This document shows, piece by piece, positions 1-10,274 of a stretch of DNA of 17,500 bases. Position numbers and translations under genes: made by a program. Within the stretch, counting starts at the first letter, position 1. Each line of letters starts with the position of its first letter. The notes beneath the pieces were generated by a model. That model was not told the origin of the DNA. It saw only the letters and a program-made list of their open reading frames with translations, and made no database searches. The stretch comes from Chrysomallon squamiferum (taxonomy: Eukaryota; Mollusca; Gastropoda; Neomphalida; Peltospiridae): positions 11,183,288 to 11,200,787 of the forward strand of contig CM022673.1 of NCBI GenBank assembly GCA_012295275.1, given 5' to 3'.

Positions 1-234
1 TGCATTCATCTTTGCGTCACAATTGGGGTAATTGTTTTCTCTAGCTTGTGAGAAGCTCATCTGGTGTATTGAATAAAACTCATCAAATTAAAGAGGCGCA
101 TCCAGTGCTTGAAGCTGAATCATTTTCCTTAAATCTACAAACAATTTTCTCTCTCTTTTTTTTTAATATATGTATAATATTATAAATTATTGAACAGTTT
201 TAGAATTTTCAGAGTTGTTTTAATTATTTCTTTT

Positions 235-268
<34 letters not shown>

Positions 269-835
269 ATTCATTTGTTTATGTGAAGTTAAGTTTCTTG
301 TTTAGAATAGAATTTATTGTTTTCTTTTTTCTTTCATCCATTCGGTTTTTTTTTCTTCTTCTGTTTACTTTTTCTTTTTCTTTTCGTTCTTTCTTTCTTT
401 CTTTTTTTTTTTTTTTTTTTCCATCGTTTCGTTCATTAATAGACGGATAACTCATACATTGATAATAATAAATTACGGTTGTTGTTTTTTTCCATGCAAA
501 GAAACGCATTAAATATTGCACTTCCAAGTGATTCATTTGTTAATGAAAACCAAACTTTTATAATAATAAAGTTTGATAATAATATTAATAGACCGAAAAC
601 AGACACGTACACAATAGCTAATTTAATTCTCTTAATCGGGATATAACGTACTCAGCAGAAATGCAGAAATATAAAAGAGTACATATAAAATATTCTTTAC
701 TACTGACCGTAATTAGGTGTGCCTCAGATGTTATTAACACAAAAACTATCGTCTTTTTAACACTTTATTGTTATAAACATACTTTCAGCTGTTGTTATAC
801 ACACAAAGGTTTATTCATAAATCCATTCATTGTTT

Positions 836-838
<3 letters not shown>
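1..838. other. AT-rich non-coding sequence, no gene seen
   Basis: No credible coding exon is visible. The stretch holds a 28-base T run at 237-264 and a T-rich pyrimidine tract at about 318-421. The rest is unremarkable AT-rich sequence. Open frames here consist of Phe/Ser/Leu or Lys/Arg strings produced by these tracts and are not genes. Confidence 0.75.

Positions 839-920
<82 letters not shown>
839..920. repeat. (CT)41 dinucleotide microsatellite
   Basis: An uninterrupted CT array of 82 bp. It is a pure polypyrimidine/polypurine mirror repeat, a class that can form triplex DNA in vitro. It is followed by diverged TCTG/TCTA-like sequence. Confidence 0.98.
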
Positions 921-923
<3 letters not shown>

Positions 924-1119
924 ATGTGTGTATTTTTCTATCTATATTCCCTTTTATTGTATTATCTTATCTGTCTATATAGGAAGGTAACTGATATATT
1001 TTTATCTTCCTCTAAATTAATTTATTTACATATCTTCTGCCTATCTAACAGTCTATGTTCATTCCATCCCTCGTTTTATTTAACTTTTTTTTATCATCTA
1101 CTTGCCTGTCAGTCTTTGT

Positions 1120-1258
1120 CATCTACCTTTCTGTTTGTCTGTCTGTCTATCTGTCTATTTGTCCATCATTTTGATCTAATTGCTTGTTTGCCTAGCAACC
1201 TGCCTCACTATCTATATTACATAATCTCTCTCGTTATCTCCCTGTCTCTATCTATCTA
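1120..1258. repeat. Degenerate TCTG/TCTA tetranucleotide tract
   Basis: Imperfect copies of CTGT and CTAT tetramers (best at about 1130-1163) fade into pyrimidine-rich sequence. It appears to be an old, eroded relative of the cleaner TCTG/TCTA array at 3056-3182. Confidence 0.7.
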
Positions 1259-1740
1259 AGAATACGTAAGGTATATCAGTGTATGAATGTCAAAGGAAAA
1301 GATGATATCAAAAAAAACGTTTATCACTTAAGCGAACTAACCTGTGTATGTTTTTCTGCTGACTTTTGAAGATGAAAAGATTTTCACTCTATCAGAGTTA
1401 CGTGAACAGTTTAAATCGTTCTAATTCCCAAGTGAGAGATCGACGTTTTTAATCAAATAAAATAATGCACTTTATTATTAAATTTGTTGTATGGAAAGTA
1501 GCGTATAAACAGATTCGTTTTGATATGTAGAAAGTAGTATACGAACTATCTATTTTCACGGAGGTCAAGACAGTCTACCAGCAAGCGGTCGTTTTTTTTT
1601 TTTTTTTTCTCCTCTCTGAACATAATGAAGAAATATTCAAAGAACTCGTGATGTCTGAAACGACAGTTTTACTTATTACGAACAGAATGTTTAGTTTTAA
1701 AAAAAAAAAAAAAACCTAAAAGCAGGGCGATCTTTCCGTG
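1259..1740. other. Non-coding sequence with homopolymer runs
   Basis: No exon was recognised. It contains a 17-base T run at 1592-1608 and an A run at about 1700-1715. No flanking duplication was seen that would mark either run as a retrotransposon tail. Confidence 0.6.
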
Positions 1741-1920
1741 AAGACTTTGATCCAGCCTTCTCAATGGGAGACGTCCATTTCACAAAGCGCGATTCGCTTT
1801 TTCATTCAGACTTCCGTAATGCGGGATGGCGCCAGAGTTACTGGCCTTTGCAGCGAACACCGGGCGCTTCAGATTTACGAGTCGCAGTCACGATTTTCAG
1901 AACGGAAGTGTTGAGAGTTT
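1741..1920. other. CpG-dense complex segment, function unknown
   Basis: About 180 bp of complex sequence markedly richer in G, C and CpG than its surroundings. It includes a small perfect inverted repeat (AAAGCG, five-base loop, CGCTTT) at about 1788-1804 and a run of CpG-containing words at 1815-1890. There is no convincing open frame with splice sites. It could be a regulatory element, an old mobile-element fragment or a non-coding exon; the sequence alone does not decide. Confidence 0.4.
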
Positions 1921-2251
1921 TAGTTTTTTAACTTGTTGTTCATGATTTTTTTTTTTTTTTTTAAGAAGACATTTCTTTTTTTATATTTATTTGTTCTCTC
2001 GTTTTCATCATCGTATTTATTATTTTTTGTTTCTGTAATGTGTTTCGGTTTTTATTCATTATTTTTTTTTTTTTGCGCAGCACAAACGCATACACGCGCT
2101 TTTTTCTTCCCTTTGTAAATCGATTCAGTTAATACATGCATACACGTATATTCATAGATATTCAGGTACAGACATATATACAGACGTGATATACCTACAC
2201 ATATCGATCCGCACATATACATACAAATGCATACAAATCCATAAACGCACG

Positions 2252-2277
2252 CACACACACACACACACACACACACA
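2252..2277. repeat. (CA)13 microsatellite
   Basis: A pure CA array inside a wider region (about 2130-2295) of ACATA/CACA-rich words. Confidence 0.95.
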
Positions 2278-3055
2278 AAGCAAACACGCACATACACTGG
2301 GATGGGTCTATTATGAAAGCAGTGAAGCTTAAGCTTTAGACCCCAGAAATGACGTTAGTTCAGACTGTTTCAAAATTTTAATCCTTATTTGAGATGCCGT
2401 GGTTAATAATAATAAATAAAGAGAAAAGAAAGAAAAAGAGGTCTTTATAAAAAATTTGTATACAAAATTATCGGTATCGTAAACAAACAAAAAAAAAAAA
2501 AAAAAATTAAATGAATTTGAGAAACTCTGAGAATGTCTTTTTTTTTTTCTTTGAAATTTTTCTAATGGAAGTATAACCATAGATAAATAACAGATATTGT
2601 ATTGTTTTTTTTTTTTTTTTTTTTTTTTCATTCCTAGAAATTGTTTGTTGTTTTTGTTTAATATATGTAAATACAAACACATATTCCATCCACCCATCAC
2701 ACACTCATACACAGACGCACGTATGTATTTTGTCCCACCACTAACAGAGCACGGAGATGTCTTCCAATCTTTTCATCAGGGATGCAAGCTGCTGTCGGGT
2801 TTGTGTTATGACACTCAGACGTTTAGTGACAAATATAACACGTTCATAGCTCTGGCGTTATGTCTTGGCATTGTCACAAGCTGGAATTTACTCAAATATT
2901 TGAGGATCATGAGCTGACACACACAGTCTGACAGCTACACTGCAGTAGAGAAGTAGATACTCGTTTACAACGTGACAGTTAACTTGTAGCATTCAGCTTC
3001 AGACTAATGCCTCATTTATTTGCTCATTCATCCATCCATTAATCTGTTTATCAGT
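2278..3055. other. Non-coding sequence with one complex 200 bp block
   Basis: Homopolymer runs lie at about 2491-2506 (A) and 2605-2628 (T). From about 2730 to 3010 the sequence is complex and less AT-rich. One frame stays open through 2917 and includes a short hydrophobic patch near 2846-2875, but there is no recognisable domain and no good start. I do not call a gene. A mobile-element remnant is possible. Confidence 0.5.
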
Positions 3056-3182
3056 CTCTCTGTGTATCTGTCTATCTATCTGTCTGACTGTCTGTCTGTC
3101 TATCTGTCTGTCTATCTGTCTATCTGTCTGTCTATCTGTCTGTCTATCTGTCTGACTATCTATATATCTATTTATCTGTCTG
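3056..3182. repeat. (TCTG/TCTA)n compound tetranucleotide repeat
   Basis: Alternating CTGT and CTAT tetramers run for about 125 bp with occasional GACT interruptions. The mixture of two related tetramers suggests successive point mutation and re-expansion. Confidence 0.92.
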
Positions 3183-3269
3183 TTATCTACCTATATAGTA
3201 TCTTCTTACTTACCTACCTATTCACATATATAGAAAGAGAGCGAAAGAAGGAGAAAATATACAGAGGCG

Positions 3270-3276
<7 letters not shown>

Positions 3277-3357
<81 letters not shown>
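3277..3357. repeat. (AG)40 dinucleotide microsatellite
   Basis: An uninterrupted AG array of 81 bp, preceded by an imperfect GA-rich stretch from 3232. It is purine-rich on the + strand, the opposite orientation to the CT array at 839-920. Confidence 0.98.
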
Positions 3358-3360
<3 letters not shown>

Positions 3361-3829
3361 GTTAACTGGGTGTAATACACTTAATTTACTTGACGAGCTA
3401 GAGAATTATTGTTTCATTTCTGTATCACTTTCGTATCCTAAGGGACAATTGGGAATAACTGGATTCATATTTAATTAAGCTGACCAAATACCTGTCTTCA
3501 TTCTTTATCAGATTTGGTCAGTCAGTCTTTACAATTAACATAAGTTTTATTCAGAGAGTTATAATAATTATTCAGTTTAACCATTTATTTTTTTTAGCAA
3601 TTTATAAGTTTGCTACAGACGTAATTTCTCCTATGAATATATTTCCTGCATATGAATATAATTCTGTGAAGACGATCATTTAGAAATATTCCCAGTACAC
3701 TACAAGTAATTCCTGGCTTATTTCTTCTCAATATACAATTCAGATTTTCTTTTCTGTTAACGGGGTTTTGGCCTATATTCTCTATTTGTTTTCTTAGGCT
3801 AAATTTTAAACAATTAATTTCTGATTTCG
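3358..3829. other. AT-rich unique sequence, nothing recognised
   Basis: No simple repeat, exon or mobile-element end was recognised in this stretch. Confidence 0.6.
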
Positions 3830-4025
3830 GATATAAGGACACTATTATATTACAAGGATATCTAGGGATACTAATATGATACATGGATCATCTCAAGGAT
3901 ATATACAGACACTGATTTATTACATGGATACACTAATATAATACAAGGATTTATGCCGATAAGAACAAATGCATCATTATAAATGTGAACAGACTCTAAT
4001 TGGAAATACATACATATATACATAT

Positions 4026-4250
4026 ACACACACACACACACACATACATACATACATACATACATACATACATACATACATACATACATACATTCACACA
4101 CACATACATACATACATACATACACACACATATACGCATACATACATACATACATACATACATACATACATACATACATACATACATACATACATACATA
4201 CATACACACATACATACACACATACATATATACATACATACGTACACGTA
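4026..4250. repeat. (CA)n and (ACAT)n compound microsatellite
   Basis: A short CA array passes into long CATA tetramer runs at about 4042-4093, 4103-4122 and 4137-4206, separated by CA-rich interruptions. It ends a few bases before the MITE. The alternating purine/pyrimidine character is typical of Z-DNA-prone sequence. Confidence 0.95.
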
Positions 4251-4254
4251 TATA

Positions 4255-4463
4255 CAGGGTGTCCGTAAAGTTACTATACAGATCAGCTGAAAACAACTCT
4301 GTTAAATAGGTATATTCGATCCAAACTGTAGTAAATAAAATTGATTGCTTATATTGTTACAATATTTTCTAATGTAATAGATTTATTTTCTGAAATTTTG
4401 TTTAGTCTGACCATGACATTTCTTTTGTACAAATAACTGTGTAGTAACTTTAAGGACACTCTG
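4255..4463. mobile_element. Non-autonomous Tc1/mariner-type MITE, 209 bp
   Basis: The left end begins CAGGGTGTCCGTAAAGTTAC and the right end (4437-4463), read on the - strand, begins CAGAGTGTCCTTAAAGTTAC. The 27-bp terminal inverted repeats match at 24 positions. A TA dinucleotide flanks each end (4253-4254 and 4464-4465), as expected of the TA target-site duplication of the Tc1/mariner superfamily, and CAGGGTGTCC-type ends are common among mariner elements. The AT-rich interior has no transposase frame, so any movement would need a transposase in trans. The element lies inside a minisatellite, next to an ACAT microsatellite. Confidence 0.88.
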
Positions 4464-4990
4464 TATATATAGACACTGATATACTAGATGGGTATATGCG
4501 GACACTAATATACTTCATGGACATATATATATATGGACATTAGTATAATTCAAGGATATACGGACAGCCCTATACAATATTGATATATATCGACATTAAT
4601 ATACCGCATGGATATATACGGACATTAATATACCAAACGGTTATAAGGACATTAAAATAATACATCGATATACCGACATTAATAAACAAGGATATAGATA
4701 TTAATATAATATACGACATAGGTACATTGAGACTCTAACATACTACATGCACATACAGATAGCAGTATACTACCTTGATATTATAGGGATATTAATATAC
4801 TACATGGATATATACCGACATTACTGTATTACATGGACATATGCACAGTAGTATCCTACATGTATAGTGATATACCCACACACTAATTATACAGATATTT
4901 ACAGACACTAATGTACCATATGGACATATACAAATATACCATATGGATTATCTCTGACATTAATATACCTGTAGATACTAAACTTGGCTC

Positions 4991-5419
4991 AGACGTATAA
5001 AAAAAAAAAAAAAAAAAACATGACGCCAATAAAACAAGACAGGTAGGTATGTAGACACAAGTTGTAAATGTAAAACTAACAGCTGAATAGGAATGTGTAT
5101 AGATTTACCAGTTATACCACACTTGTGTGTATGTCAAATGTGTTCTCCACTTTCTGTACTCTGGGGCGTGAAGGATGATCTGCCAGTTCCTTTCATACGC
5201 AGTATCTATTATTAAACTGGGATTGTGTTACAAACAAGCCATGGTTCGCTGGCTGGGTTTGACATGAAAAAGATGTCTTGCAGAGTGGACACGATTACCC
5301 GAGTAACCAGACTCTTCTAGCCCTGATTGTAAGTAAAAATAGGACAGAAACACGAACAGATTAACAGCGTGACAGTTGAGAGTACTGACTACTACATTTA
5401 GTCAGTAGAAACAACAGTA
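4991..5419. other. Complex non-coding sequence
   Basis: An A run occupies about 5000-5018. The remainder, especially 5100-5330, is less AT-rich and complex, but no splice-flanked frame or recognised repeat consensus is seen. Confidence 0.5.
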
Positions 5420-5935
5420 AACGTCATAATTATTAGAAGAGGTTAAGTTATAAGTGGATATTAGACGGTGGGTACTCACTCGTACAGTGAAAATGATGGT
5501 GGATATAGAGAACAATGAAATAAGCTGTGGATATATTAAGCAGTAAAAGACACGAAGTAGATACAAAAGACACGAAGTAGATTGTGGATAAAGAAACAGT
5601 GAATTAGGTTGATGCTGGATACAGGAGAAGTAAAGTGGACAGTGCACCAGGAAGCAGTAAAATATAAATATGGATACAGAAGCAGTAAAATAGATAGTGG
5701 ACATGTGAATAGTGAATCAGACAGTGAATAAAGAACTGGTGAATGAAGTAGATGGTGGATACAGGAGAAGTAAAGTATAGAGTGGATAATGAAGCAGTAA
5801 AATAGATAGCGGATACAGAAGACGTAAAGCAGATAGCTGGATACAGAAATCAGTAAAATAGTCTACGGATACAACAGTCAGTAAAATATACGGTTTATAC
5901 AGAATTCAGTGAAGTAGATAGTAGGTTCTATAATA
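5420..5935. repeat. Degenerate ~28 bp minisatellite
   Basis: The core GAAGCAGTAAAATAGATAGT followed by GGATACA recurs with a period of about 27 to 29 bp, clear for example at 5651, 5679 and 5791. Roughly 18 diverged copies fit the span. A local tandem duplication is exact over 18 bases (AAAAGACACGAAGTAGAT at 5545-5562 and 5565-5582). No coding signal is seen; the long open frame on the - strand is a by-product of the array. Confidence 0.85.
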
Positions 5936-6609
5936 TACTGACAGTACTATATACCTGATACAACAGAGTACAGCATATGAATGACATAATTCAGTCTAGG
6001 CTGACCTGGACATGTATAAATGATTGTATGTGCATTTTGTGGATTCGCAAATAACCATTGCAGTGTATATAATTCAGTCCAGTGATGCATGAACAATACA
6101 GATAATAAATAGAAAAACATGTGAGCAGAGCTCAATAATTAAGGACAGTATGGATAGAATATTAGAGGAGTGACACGGTACATTAAATACCGTTATAAAA
6201 CTCTGACACGAGTCTATTTTAAGGACACTGTTTAAATAACACACACACACACAAACGTTGCAATAACTTAAATAAAACTATTCCTTTTTGAAACAAATCA
6301 TTTTTAATGTACGTTCAGACAATAAATATGTCTAGAACAGTGAACCATGGCTTGCCGAGATTTGGAAAAACAAGATCAACAACAACAATAACAAAACAAA
6401 ACGAAAAATCAGAATGTTCATTATGATGAGTCTTTGTTGAATAGCTACTCTGTACCACCTGCTGATTGCATGGTTGATGGTCTTCAGATTTTATATGTGA
6501 ACATCTGGGCCCGTTAGTTCTGTATTTAAAAAGCAGTTTTTTGTTAATTAACCAAGCTATTTTTATATATATATATTTTTTAATGAAGAGGATACAATGA
6601 GCGCTGGTG
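5936..6609. other. AT-rich non-coding sequence
   Basis: Nothing was recognised apart from a short CA run at about 6240-6252. It separates the 28-bp from the 31-bp minisatellite. Confidence 0.55.
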
Positions 6610-7090
6610 ATTTATTGGTATAATACAGAGAATAAAGCAAATTGTATGGTGCAATTAAAGGAATAACGAAAATTCTATGATGTAACATTAAAGAGATAAC
6701 GAAAAGTATAATGTGTAATATAGGGAATAATGAAAATACTGTGGTGTAATACAGTAAATAACTAAAATCATACTGTGTAACACAGGGATTAACGAAAGTT
6801 AAATGGTGTTATAAAGTAAATAACCTAAAATTATATAGTGTAATACGTTGAATAACGAAAATTGTATTGTGTAATACAGGGAATAACGGAAATTATATTA
6901 TGTAATACAGGGAATAACGAAAATTATACTGTATAATACAGAGAATAACGGAAATTATATTGTGTAATACAGGGAATAACGAAAATTCTATGGTGTAATA
7001 CAGGGAATAACGAAAAGTATATGGTATTATACAGGGAATAACGAAAATTCTGTGGTTCAATGAAACAGATAATGAAAATTCTATGGTTTT
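6610..7090. repeat. 31-bp minisatellite, about 15 copies
   Basis: The unit TGTAATACAGGGAATAACGA followed by AAATTATATGG recurs with an exact 31-bp period in the central part: starts at 6839, 6870, 6901, 6932, 6963, 6994 and 7025. Central copies are the most uniform and outer copies are diverged, as expected when arrays expand by unequal exchange. The period is not a multiple of three and no frame runs through it, so it is non-coding. Confidence 0.93.
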
Positions 7091-7199
7091 GGTTCAGAAT
7101 CATGAATCTAAACTAGTATGAATACCAAAACTTGTGTGGCTTTTATTTAGAATAATACATACAGGATAATGTGCTGCTGTGAATAAATAAGAACCTATG

Positions 7200-7745
7200 A
7201 TTCAAATGTTCCCATCTCTGGGAACGAATTTTTTGTTTTAAATATAGAAATGGAGCACTGGCTTTTTTCAACTATTCTGTCCATTGTCAAAAGAAGAATG
7301 AGTATAATGTGAAATATTAAATTAGGGTATATTTACTGAAAATTACACCGTTGTGTAATGTCTAGGAAGTTGTTGTTTTTTTCTAGGAAATACAGTTCTG
7401 GAATTATTCATCCATTCTCTTAATGTACGGTGAAGACATATCTTGGAATATGGCAAGATAGTATATTATTTCTAGGAAATATTCTTGTGACTTTTTTCAG
7501 CAATTGTTCATCACTGTGAAAAGAGGAAGAAGGTGTACTTTGTGAAACAAAAAGCTGTTCTCTTTTCTTTTTTTCTGAAGTTTATCAAGTGTTGTGTGAA
7601 CTGTACTGCTCTATTTTTATTTGATTGTATTTATTTTTATTATATCACTGAAATATGACAGCTGCTGTGTAATTTCTAGGAAATTATTTTTTGGATGAAA
7701 TAATTATGGTACTGACGTTTCTCAACCATTCTCTCCATTTTAAAC
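7200..7745. repeat. Diverged repeat family abutting first exon
   Basis: Two words recur with variable spacing. TTTCTAGGAA-like words occur at about 7360, 7381, 7469 and 7672. A pyrimidine-rich word like CAACTATTCTGTCCATT followed by GTGAAAAGA recurs at about 7269, 7405, 7500 and 7722. The last copy supplies the pyrimidine tract and branch region of the acceptor before exon 7751-7847. Copies are too diverged to define a unit length with certainty. Confidence 0.5.
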
Positions 7746-7750
7746 ACCAG

Positions 7751-7847
7751 GTGTCGTGGATGGATATTGAGAGGCAGACACAGAGGTTGGAACATGAAAA
7801 AGAAAACTGCTACAGAGAAATGAGAAATACCCCGTACACATTAACAG
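7751..7847 (+). CDS. PTHR: PTH-receptor-like class B GPCR, N-terminal helix exon (E1-like)
   Basis: This exon encodes residues 1-32 of the visible protein and the first base of codon 33. It follows an acceptor (pyrimidine tract then ACACCAG) in phase 0 and ends at the donor ACAG|GTAGG in phase 1. The peptide is charged and helical (WMDIERQTQRLEHEKENC) and carries the first of six ectodomain cysteines, Cys20, as in the N-terminal alpha-helix of class B receptors that forms one wall of the peptide-hormone groove. It resembles vertebrate PTH1R exon E1 in content and place. The signal peptide is not in this exon. The frame is open upstream to an ATG at 7691, so a first exon without this acceptor is possible, but that stretch is only weakly hydrophobic. 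The next exon joins in frame after a 6.3 kb intron. Confidence 0.85.
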
Positions 7848-9109
7848 GTAGGCCACATTTTATTTTTTTTATTTTTATTTTTTTATTTTTTTTTTGTTTG
7901 TTTGTTTGTTTATTCTCTCTTTTTTTTTTTTTTTTCTGTCCTTGTTTATTTACTAGTTTTTAATTATATATCTGTCGATATATTTTATAAGACTGTGTCT
8001 GGCTTTCTATCTGTACCCATGACCCTTTCTTTATTTTTTATCCGTTCATCTATCTGTTATTACCCTGTCAGTTTAGTTCTATGAATACCAGTCAATGTAC
8101 CTACCAACACAGAGACTTACACACTTACAAAGCACAGTACATATACACATATAAATAAAACACATGAAATGAAACTAACGTCATCATATTCACCCTCCCT
8201 TTTCAGAATACCAGTTCTGTCTCTAATTTTTTATACCAGAAAAATGTTGGAGGAAAAAAACAAATTGGGGTGATGACATACCAAATAGTGTTAAAGCATA
8301 TTTGCTTACAATAAAATTGCCCGTTGTCTGAAAGTTTATATGATTCAATCAGAAACTGAAAATAGAGTTTTGGTCTCTCTCTGTCGACGTTATTTAGGAT
8401 TAAAACACAGAAATAAAAACAGTTTTAGACATGATCTGAGTTTAAATGTGTTTCAAAAACATCCTCCGTGAACGAGGTTATCCAAGATACTGGGAAAAGC
8501 TTTTAATAGTGTTTATTTACCTAATCTTGATATTTAAGGAAAGAAAAGGGGAAAAAAAAATATAATGAATGAATAAAAAAATAAATAAATAAAAAGACGT
8601 ACAGATAAAACTGTAGCAAACCAAAGATAAGAAATAAAAGATGAAGAAAGGATAAATATATAAATTTAAACATCTTGTTTAGAACGAATAAATATTCGAA
8701 AATTTTCATCCAGCTACTAAGAATAAACGCATTAAATTAAATTAAATTAGATTGATAGGAATGCCAGCCAATTTCTAACTATAAAAATAAACAAGCACGA
8801 GCGAGAAAATTTACAGACTCTATCAGTCTGTCGTTAGTAATAACCTAAAACAAAAATTCACTTTGAAATTAAAAAACGTTTTTTAAATTTTTTTCTTCGC
8901 CACAATTCAACAGGTGCACTTTAATTACTTTAATTCGTATAAAAGCTCTTTGAATTGTTCTGTGCCACTTTGAAAACGCCATCCAGTTTTATTGACGAGA
9001 AATTCAGATGGGACATTTTGGTATTTACAACATATAGAACTTCTGTCCGTAAAAAACAGCCAACAGTTAATATACGACAATTTTACACCTGCTGTGATTA
9101 TTCTTAGCG
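7848..9109. other. Start of the 6.3 kb intron
   Basis: A T-rich tract with TTTG copies fills about 7857-7935, just after the donor. The rest is AT-rich with short A-rich runs at about 8550-8595 and an ATTAA run at 8731-8750. No further exon was recognised. Confidence 0.6.
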
Positions 9110-9207
9110 TTTATTACTGTTACGGTTATTACTGCTATTATAGTTGTTGTTGTTGCTGCTGTTATTGTTATTGATGCTGTTATTGTTATTACTGCTATTA
9201 TTATTTC
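9110..9207. repeat. Imperfect TTA/TTG/CTG trinucleotide repeat
   Basis: Mixed triplets TTA, TTG, CTG and GTT run for about 95 bp, with the purest part (GTTGTTGTTGTTGCTGCTG) at about 9142-9160. Confidence 0.85.
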
Positions 9208-9283
9208 TTGCTGATATCTGATAGCCGCCGACGCATTTGTGTGGGTGGTTCATGAGTGCAGGTAAACTTCCACTTTATATAAT

Positions 9284-9475
9284 AGATTGAAAGATAGACA
9301 GGTAGGTAGACAGATATACAAGTAGACAGATAGATAGACAAACTAACTGACTGATAGAAAGAAAGAAAAAGAAAAGTAGAGTGAAGGAGTGTAAAAAAGA
9401 AAAGAGATAAAAAAAGGAAAGATAAAAGAAATAAAGACATAGGCCGATACAAAAACAGTGTGAGAGAGAGAGAAC
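9284..9475. repeat. GATA/GACA-rich and purine-rich tract
   Basis: Imperfect GATAGACA words at about 9287-9357 pass into an A/G-only tract up to about 9440 and a short GAGAGA run at 9461-9472. The strong strand bias creates spurious Leu/Ser/Phe frames on the - strand. Confidence 0.75.
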
Positions 9476-9569
9476 TAAATAAACAGACAGAAAACAAGAG
9501 ACAGAACAACTGCTGAAAACATAAACTTTACATTTTAACATTTCGTTTCCCATATCATCCGATTCACTT

Positions 9570-9581
9570 TGACCTTGACCT
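9570..9581 (-). promoter_or_regulatory. Candidate nuclear-receptor site (AGGTCA DR0 / TCAAGGTCA)
   Basis: On the - strand this reads AGGTCAAGGTCA, two perfect half-sites with no spacer. It contains TCAAGGTCA, the extended half-site bound by ERR, SF-1 and FTZ-F1 type receptors. Motif match only. Confidence 0.35.
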
Positions 9582-10264
9582 TAAACCCCAACCTCGAAGA
9601 CAAATGTTTCTTCAAGCAAACGAACGAACGAAAATCAAACTGACATGCGGGATCGGAATTCAGTGTCAGGAAATTTCGCTCACGTTACAATAATTTGATT
9701 GTCACAAATAAAGATAACGTTACACGATTCTGGTTCAAAAATTATTTCGGCAGTAATCGACGGAACGTTATTTCTCTCACTATGAACAGTAACCGAGATA
9801 ACGGCCTAGATGAGAACGGCACAAATGAGTATTAGATCTTGTCGTGTTCGATTTCCAAAGTTAATCTCTGTTTGTGAGTGTAAATATTTCTTTTTTCCCC
9901 ATCAGGTCCGGAAACACAGCGGAGCTCTGAATCACGTCAAGCAGCAAGCTGTTTGATTAGTGTTTTTACCGTTTTGCAAATGAATTGAGAGAGAATTAAA
10001 CATGCTAGTCGATCAGTCAACCGTCTGAAACGTGCTTACAAACAGAGAACATTAAAACACGCCTGTCTAGGGCAATGATTGTCGTCTACCCATAACAGAG
10101 TACGCGTATATCGGGGGGGGGAGTGTTAGCACAGCATGCGAACAGTTTTCTGTCTGATATTTCAGCCGTTGTCAGATTTCAGTTTATCGAAAAACCGACA
10201 AAACATGTTTAATTAGTAGAAATAGGCTAGAAAACAGCAAATGTTTTCACTCTTTGTCGAAACC

Positions 10265-10274
10265 GTCACGTGAC
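10265..10274. promoter_or_regulatory. Palindromic E-box GTCACGTGAC
   Basis: A perfect 10-bp palindrome around CACGTG, identical to the optimal site of USF and MiT/TFE basic helix-loop-helix zipper factors (the CLEAR-type element). It sits in CpG-rich sequence (CCGTCACGTGACGCGG). A ten-base motif may occur by chance; no binding can be shown from sequence. Confidence 0.35.

Larger units (their letters stand above)
3830..4990. repeat. Degenerate 26-29 bp minisatellite, interrupted
   Basis: Recurrent words GGATATATAC, GGACATTAATATA and TACATGGATA repeat in order with a period of about 26 to 29 bp. For example, GACATTA occurs at 4592, 4621, 4648 and 4674. Copies are found on both sides of a block (about 4010-4465) holding a CA/ACAT microsatellite and a MITE, so these arose or inserted within the array. 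Copies differ by many substitutions, indicating an old array. Confidence 0.8.

Noticed and set aside
190-536. Open frames rich in Phe/Ser and Lys/Arg on both strands
   Set aside because: They arise from the T-rich/A-rich tract, lack domains and overlap one another on opposite strands.
2597-2917. A 106-codon frame with a hydrophobic patch near its end, considered as a signal-peptide exon
   Set aside because: It starts in a T run, the hydrophobic patch is far from any in-frame Met, and no phase-0 donor was convincing.
3871-4296. Long open frames of Tyr-Val-Cys-Met and Thr-His-Ile repeats on both strands
   Set aside because: An ACAT tetranucleotide array lacks stops in several frames at once; the periodic peptides are translations of a microsatellite.
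6610-7090. Regular 31-bp repeats considered as a CRISPR array
   Set aside because: The repeats abut head to tail with no unique spacers, and the genome is eukaryotic.
7691-7750. In-frame ATG and weakly hydrophobic stretch as a signal peptide joined to the first exon
   Set aside because: Hydrophobicity is broken by Asn-His-Ser-His and Lys-His, and a good pyrimidine tract plus CAG suggests an intron end at 7750. It is kept only as an alternative.
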